Shown: piece by piece, positions 3,745-6,722 of the stretch
Numbering within the stretch: the first letter of the stretch is position 1
Layout: every line of letters begins with the position of its first letter
NCBI GenBank assembly: GCA_021731215.1
Contig: JAKFXU010000447.1
Location: forward strand, 1-6,722
Reading direction: 5' to 3'
DNA length: 6,722 nucleotides
Source of the DNA: Rhodoferax sp.
Lineage (GTDB): Bacteria; Pseudomonadota; Gammaproteobacteria; Burkholderiales; Burkholderiaceae_C
The notes under the pieces: model-generated
What the model was told of the DNA's origin: nothing
The model's input: the letters and a program-made list of their open reading frames with translations, nothing else
Databases searched by the model: none
Position numbers and translations under genes: made by a program

Positions 3745-6722
3745 CTATGCGACTACTTGCGGGACATACCCGACGTCCTGCGCCGGCTCCCCTCCTTTGC
3801 GGATGGCGACCGCACAGTACTTGAATTCCGGAATTTTTCCGAACGGATCGAGGGCGGCGTTGGTCATCAAATTGGCCGCGGCTTCATGGTAGGCAAACGG
3901 AATGAACACCGCGCCCCGCGGCGTGCCGTCGTCGCGGCGCACATGAATCACCACCCGCCCCCGGCGCGACTGCACCGTGATGACGTCGCCCGGCACCAAG
4001 CCCAGCGCCACCAGGTCGGCGCCGCACAGCGACGCCGTGGCGATCGGCTCGAGCGCGTCGAGCACCCTGGCGCGGCGCGTCATGCTGCCGGTGTGCCAGT
4101 GCTCCAGCTGGCGCCCGGTGATCAGCACCCACGCAAACTCGGCATCCGGGCGCTCGTTGGCGGCAATGAGCTCGGCGGGCACCAGGTGCAGGCGGCCGTC
4201 CTCGGTGGCAAAGCGCTCCATGAAAACGGTCGCAGCCCCGGGATCATCGACACTCAGGCAGGGGTAGGTCACGCTCGATTCACGCTGCAGCCGCTCCCAG
4301 GTGATGCCCGCGATGGTCGCATGCAGGGCCTGGCGCATTTCTTCATAGACCGCCGCCACGCCACCGTGTTCGCCCGGGTAATCCCAGGACAAATCGAGGC
4401 GCTTGGCGATTTGCTGGATGATCCACAAATCGGGCTTGGCCTGGCCCGGCGGGTCGATCGCCTGGCGGCCCAGTTGCACCATGCGGTCGGTGTTGCTGAC
4501 GCTGCCGGTTTTCTCCGGCCAGGCGCTGGCCGGCAGCACCACATCGGCCAGCCAGGCGGTTTCCGTCATGAAAATATCCTGCACCACCAGATGCGCCAGA
4601 CTCGCCAGCGCATGGCGGGCGTGGTTCAGATCGGGGTCGCTCATGGCCGGGTTCTCGCCCATGATGTACATGCCGCGCACTTTGTGCGGATCGCTGTCGT
4701 CGCTGAGCGCCTTGTGCATGATTTCCACCACGGTGTAGCCGGGCTGGTCATCGAGCGAAGTAGGCGCCCCCACGCTTGCCATTGCATGTGCTGCGCTGCC
4801 CCCCGAGGGGGTGTCGCTCGTCTTGGGGCGGCCCGGCGACGAGCGCATGCCCCAAAACTCCTCGAACCATTGATGCGCGGCGGGGTCCGTCACGTGCTGG
4901 TAATTGGGAAACATCATGGGAATCAAGCCGGCATCGCTGGCGCCCTGCACATTGTTCTGGCCGCGCAGCGGGTGCAGGCCCGCGCCGGGCTTGCCAAGCT
5001 GGCCGGTGACCGCAGCCAGTGCAATCAGGCAGCGCGCGTTGTCGGTGCCGTGCACATGCTGGCTGACGCCCATGCCCCATAAAATCATCGCGCCTTTGGC
5101 CTTGGCAAAGGCACGCGCCACTTCGCGCAGCGTGGCCGGCGCAATGCCGCAGATCGGCGCCATCGCCTCCGGGCTGTAGCCCTTGACGTTTTCCCGCAAG
5201 GCCTCGAAGTTGCTGACCCGGCTGCGAATGAACGCTTGATCGGCCAGGCCCTCGTCGATCACGGTGTGAATCAGCGCATTGAGCATGGCGACATCGGTGT
5301 CGGCCTTGAACTGCAGGGTGCGCCAGGCGTGCTTGCCAAGGTCGGTCACGCGCGGGTCGGCCAGCACAATTTTGGCGCCGCGCTTGGCCGCATTCTTGAT
5401 CCAGGTGGCGGCCACCGGATGGTTGGCGCTGGGGTTGGAGCCGATCACAAAAATCAGCTCCGACTGCGCCACATCGTTGACCTGGTTGCTCACCGCCGCC
5501 GAGCCCACGCCTTCCAGCAGGGCCGCCACGCTGGAGGCATGGCACAGGCGGGTGCAGTGGTCCACGTTGTTGGAGCCAAAGCCGGTGCGCACCAGTTTCT
5601 GGAACAGGTAGGCCTCTTCGTTGCTGCCTTTGGCCGAGCCGAAACCGGCCAGGGCTTTGTTGCCGTGGCGATCGCGCAAGCCCTTGAGCGTTCCGGCCGC
5701 CAGCGCCAGCGCCTCGTCCCAGCTCGCTTCGCGGAACACGGCCGACCAGTCCGCCGAATCGCGGTTGAGCTGCTGTAACAGCGCCGGGTCCTTGGGCACA
5801 CCGGTCTTTCGAATCAGCGGCACGCTCAGGCGCTGCGGGCTGTGCGCGTAGTCCAGGCCAAAGCGGCCCTTGACGCACAGGCGCTTGTGGTTGGCCGGGC
5901 CATCACGCCCCTGCACACTCACGATTTGCTTGTCCTTGACGTTGTAAGTCAGCAGGCAGCCGACGCCGCAGAACGGGCAGACTGAGTCGACGCGTCGGTC
6001 CACGGCCTGCGAGCCGATCTGGGTTTTAGGCATCAGCGCGCCGGTCGGGCAGGCCTGCACACATTCGCCGCAGGCGACGCAGCTGCTGTCCCCCATGGCA
6101 TCGTCCAGGTCAAACACGATGGCGCTGTGCGCGCCGCGCCGGGCGTAGCCAATCACGTCGTTGACCTGCTCCTCGCGGCAGGCGCGCAGGCACAGATTGC
6201 ACTGGATGCAGGCATCCAGGTTGACCGCCATGGCCGGGTGCGACAGATCCGCCGGGGGCGGCGTGCGGCGCAGCGCGCGCAACGCGGGGCGTACGCTGAC
6301 GCCCATGCGCGCAGCCCAAGCACTGAGTTCCCCATGCTGCCCGATGGCGGTGGAATCCACAGAACCGGCTGTGAAGGGGGATGCGCCGGGTGACGATGTT
6401 GAGCTTGCGTCTGAGGAACCCGGCGCATCCTCCAGCGCAGCAGCGCCAGACGTCACACCTCCGTCATTCCACTTGTAACCCACCTCGGGCATGTCGGACA
6501 GCAGCAGCTCCAGCACCATCTGCTGACTCTTGCGCGCGCGCTCGCTTTGGGCTTGCACCACCATGCCGGCAGTGACACTGCGGCAGCAACTGGGTGCCAG
6601 GCTGCGCTCGCCGTCAATCTCGACCACACAGGCGCGGCAATTGCCATCGGCGCGCAGGCCATCGCTAAAGCACAGATGGGGAATGTCCACGCCGTGGCGT
6701 TGCGCGGCTTTGAGAATGGACT
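3745..6722 (-). CDS. fdhF: Formate dehydrogenase alpha (catalytic) subunit, Mo/W-bis-MGD and Fe-S, 5' end cut by window edge
   Basis: Catalytic subunit of a multisubunit formate dehydrogenase, probably of the cytoplasmic NAD-linked class, oxidising formate to CO2. Numbering is from the GTG codon at 6690. That codon is not the start: the frame stays open to the edge and reads SILKAAQRHGVDIPHLC, the middle of a 2Fe-2S domain. In order: 2Fe-2S ligands C7, C18, C21, C35; dicluster ferredoxin C161/164/167/171 and C204/207/210/214; 4Fe-4S at the catalytic domain C238, C241, C245, C272 with K274; active site C383-H384 in DHCTRLCHASSV (codons TGC CAT, so cysteine, not selenocysteine); RGQNNVQG at 576-583, matching the Arg/Gln pair of E. 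coli FDH-H; and a dinucleotide-binding C-terminal domain from about 850. There is no HxxxC cluster motif between the 2Fe-2S and dicluster parts, unlike FdsA/NuoG. Two segments, about 79-124 and 614-646, look like in-frame insertions. Flavin/NAD partner genes are not in the window. Stop is TAG. Confidence 0.94.
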   Translation of the reverse strand, partial: SILKAAQRHGVDIPHLCFSDGLRADGNCRACVVEIDGERSLAPSCCRSVTAGMVVQAQSERARKSQQMVLELLLSDMPEVGYKWNDGGVTSGAAALEDAPGSSDASSTSSPGASPFTAGSVDSTAIGQHGELSAWAARMGVSVRPALRALRRTPPPADLSHPAMAVNLDACIQCNLCLRACREEQVNDVIGYARRGAHSAIVFDLDDAMGDSSCVACGECVQACPTGALMPKTQIGSQAVDRRVDSVCPFCGVGCLLTYNVKDKQIVSVQGRDGPANHKRLCVKGRFGLDYAHSPQRLSVPLIRKTGVPKDPALLQQLNRDSADWSAVFREASWDEALALAAGTLKGLRDRHGNKALAGFGSAKGSNEEAYLFQKLVRTGFGSNNVDHCTRLCHASSVAALLEGVGSAAVSNQVNDVAQSELIFVIGSNPSANHPVAATWIKNAAKRGAKIVLADPRVTDLGKHAWRTLQFKADTDVAMLNALIHTVIDEGLADQAFIRSRVSNFEALRENVKGYSPEAMAPICGIAPATLREVARAFAKAKGAMILWGMGVSQHVHGTDNARCLIALAAVTGQLGKPGAGLHPLRGQNNVQGASDAGLIPMMFPNYQHVTDPAAHQWFEEFWGMRSSPGRPKTSDTPSGGSAAHAMASVGAPTSLDDQPGYTVVEIMHKALSDDSDPHKVRGMYIMGENPAMSDPDLNHARHALASLAHLVVQDIFMTETAWLADVVLPASAWPEKTGSVSNTDRMVQLGRQAIDPPGQAKPDLWIIQQIAKRLDLSWDYPGEHGGVAAVYEEMRQALHATIAGITWERLQRESSVTYPCLSVDDPGAATVFMERFATEDGRLHLVPAELIAANERPDAEFAWVLITGRQLEHWHTGSMTRRARVLDALEPIATASLCGADLVALGLVPGDVITVQSRRGRVVIHVRRDDGTPRGAVFIPFAYHEAAANLMTNAALDPFGKIPEFKYCAVAIRKGGEPAQDVGYVPQVVA
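4753..4851. repeat. Palindromic repeat inserted in frame in the formate dehydrogenase gene
   Basis: This stretch encodes a Ser/Gly/Pro/Ala-rich tract (residues about 614-646) where the family normally runs from a Phe-Trp pair almost directly to LDDQPGYTVVEIMH. The DNA is strongly structured. CCCCC-CGA-GGGGG forms a hairpin at 4799-4811. An 8-bp inverted repeat CGCTCGTC/GACGAGCG lies at 4815-4822 and 4838-4845, with a nested GGGCGGCCC at 4826-4834. The core resembles short palindromic repeats that I remember as widespread between genes of Comamonadaceae, but this is from memory and was not searched. The exact ends are uncertain. Confidence 0.65.
6376..6433. repeat. Long hairpin-forming inverted repeat inside the formate dehydrogenase gene
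   Basis: GGATGCGCCGGGT at 6379-6391 is the perfect reverse complement of 6418-6430. The stem extends outward by a G-T and two G-C pairs to 6376/6433. Inside the 26-base loop a further GACG/CGTC pair (6392-6395 and 6408-6411) is possible. The region encodes the low-complexity linker APGSSDASSTSSPGASP between the 2Fe-2S and dicluster domains. A shorter CACAG/CTGTG pair follows at 6358-6362 and 6369-6373, and GTGGA-A-TCCAC at 6350-6360. The whole tract of about 6321-6456 looks acquired. Confidence 0.65.

Noticed and set aside
3562..3747. Amber stop of the formate dehydrogenase followed by 60 further in-frame sense codons, suggesting readthrough
   Set aside because: The extension has no recognisable sequence, and 60 open codons can occur by chance. 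Nothing in the window indicates amber suppression.
3709..5082. 457-codon plus-strand open frame opposite the formate dehydrogenase
   Set aside because: It is an antisense shadow with low-complexity composition and no domain signature. The opposite strand carries the conserved catalytic domain.
5542..5544. Possible selenocysteine position at the formate dehydrogenase active site
   Set aside because: The codon is TGC, so this is the cysteine form of the enzyme.
4748..5878. 376-codon minus-strand frame overlapping the formate dehydrogenase in another phase
   Set aside because: It is an out-of-frame shadow in GC-rich DNA. The protein is Arg/Gln/Pro-rich without any family features.
6688..6690. 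GTG at 6690 as start codon of the formate dehydrogenase gene
   Set aside because: The frame continues upstream to the window edge with family-typical 2Fe-2S domain sequence (SILKAAQRHG), so the true start is outside the window.
1..6722. CRISPR array, tRNA, rRNA, riboswitch or phage genes
   Set aside because: No regularly spaced repeats, cloverleaf-like sequences, ribosomal RNA or phage-type proteins were seen on either strand.

Overview
The window looks like a chromosomal stretch from a GC-rich betaproteobacterium, most likely a member of the Comamonadaceae (Rhodoferax/Polaromonas/Acidovorax-like). This rests on protein character, GC content and a short palindromic repeat of a type I remember from that family. 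It is an inference, not a database result. All four genes lie on the minus strand, so the window reads from high to low coordinates. The two outer genes are cut by the window edges.

Layout in reading direction. (1) 6722-3745: a very large molybdenum/tungsten formate dehydrogenase alpha subunit, truncated at its N-terminus by the window edge. It has a 2Fe-2S domain, a ferredoxin-like pair of 4Fe-4S clusters, and a bis-MGD catalytic domain with a Cys-His active site. Two stretches of this ORF look like in-frame insertions of palindromic DNA (about 6321-6456 and 4753-4851). (2) 3744-3304: a gene-free 441 bases, more than half of which is a 234-bp MITE-like element (3309-3542) with perfect 17-bp terminal inverted repeats and a 5-bp target duplication (ATCAA). 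(3) 3303-2623: a TorF-family putative outer-membrane porin. The MITE sits 5 bases in front of its start codon. A strong, symmetrical Rho-independent terminator follows at 2535-2565. (4) 2424-1189 and 1159-1: an M20D amidohydrolase followed after 29 bases by a family 5 peptide-type ABC substrate-binding protein, cut by the left edge. These two look like one operon for taking up and hydrolysing an acylated amino acid or peptide.

No unknown enzyme system is visible. The unusual biology is in the small mobile and repeat DNA: a MITE that has replaced the leader and ribosome binding site region of a porin gene, and palindromic repeats that appear to have been absorbed into the reading frame of a conserved redox enzyme without breaking it.
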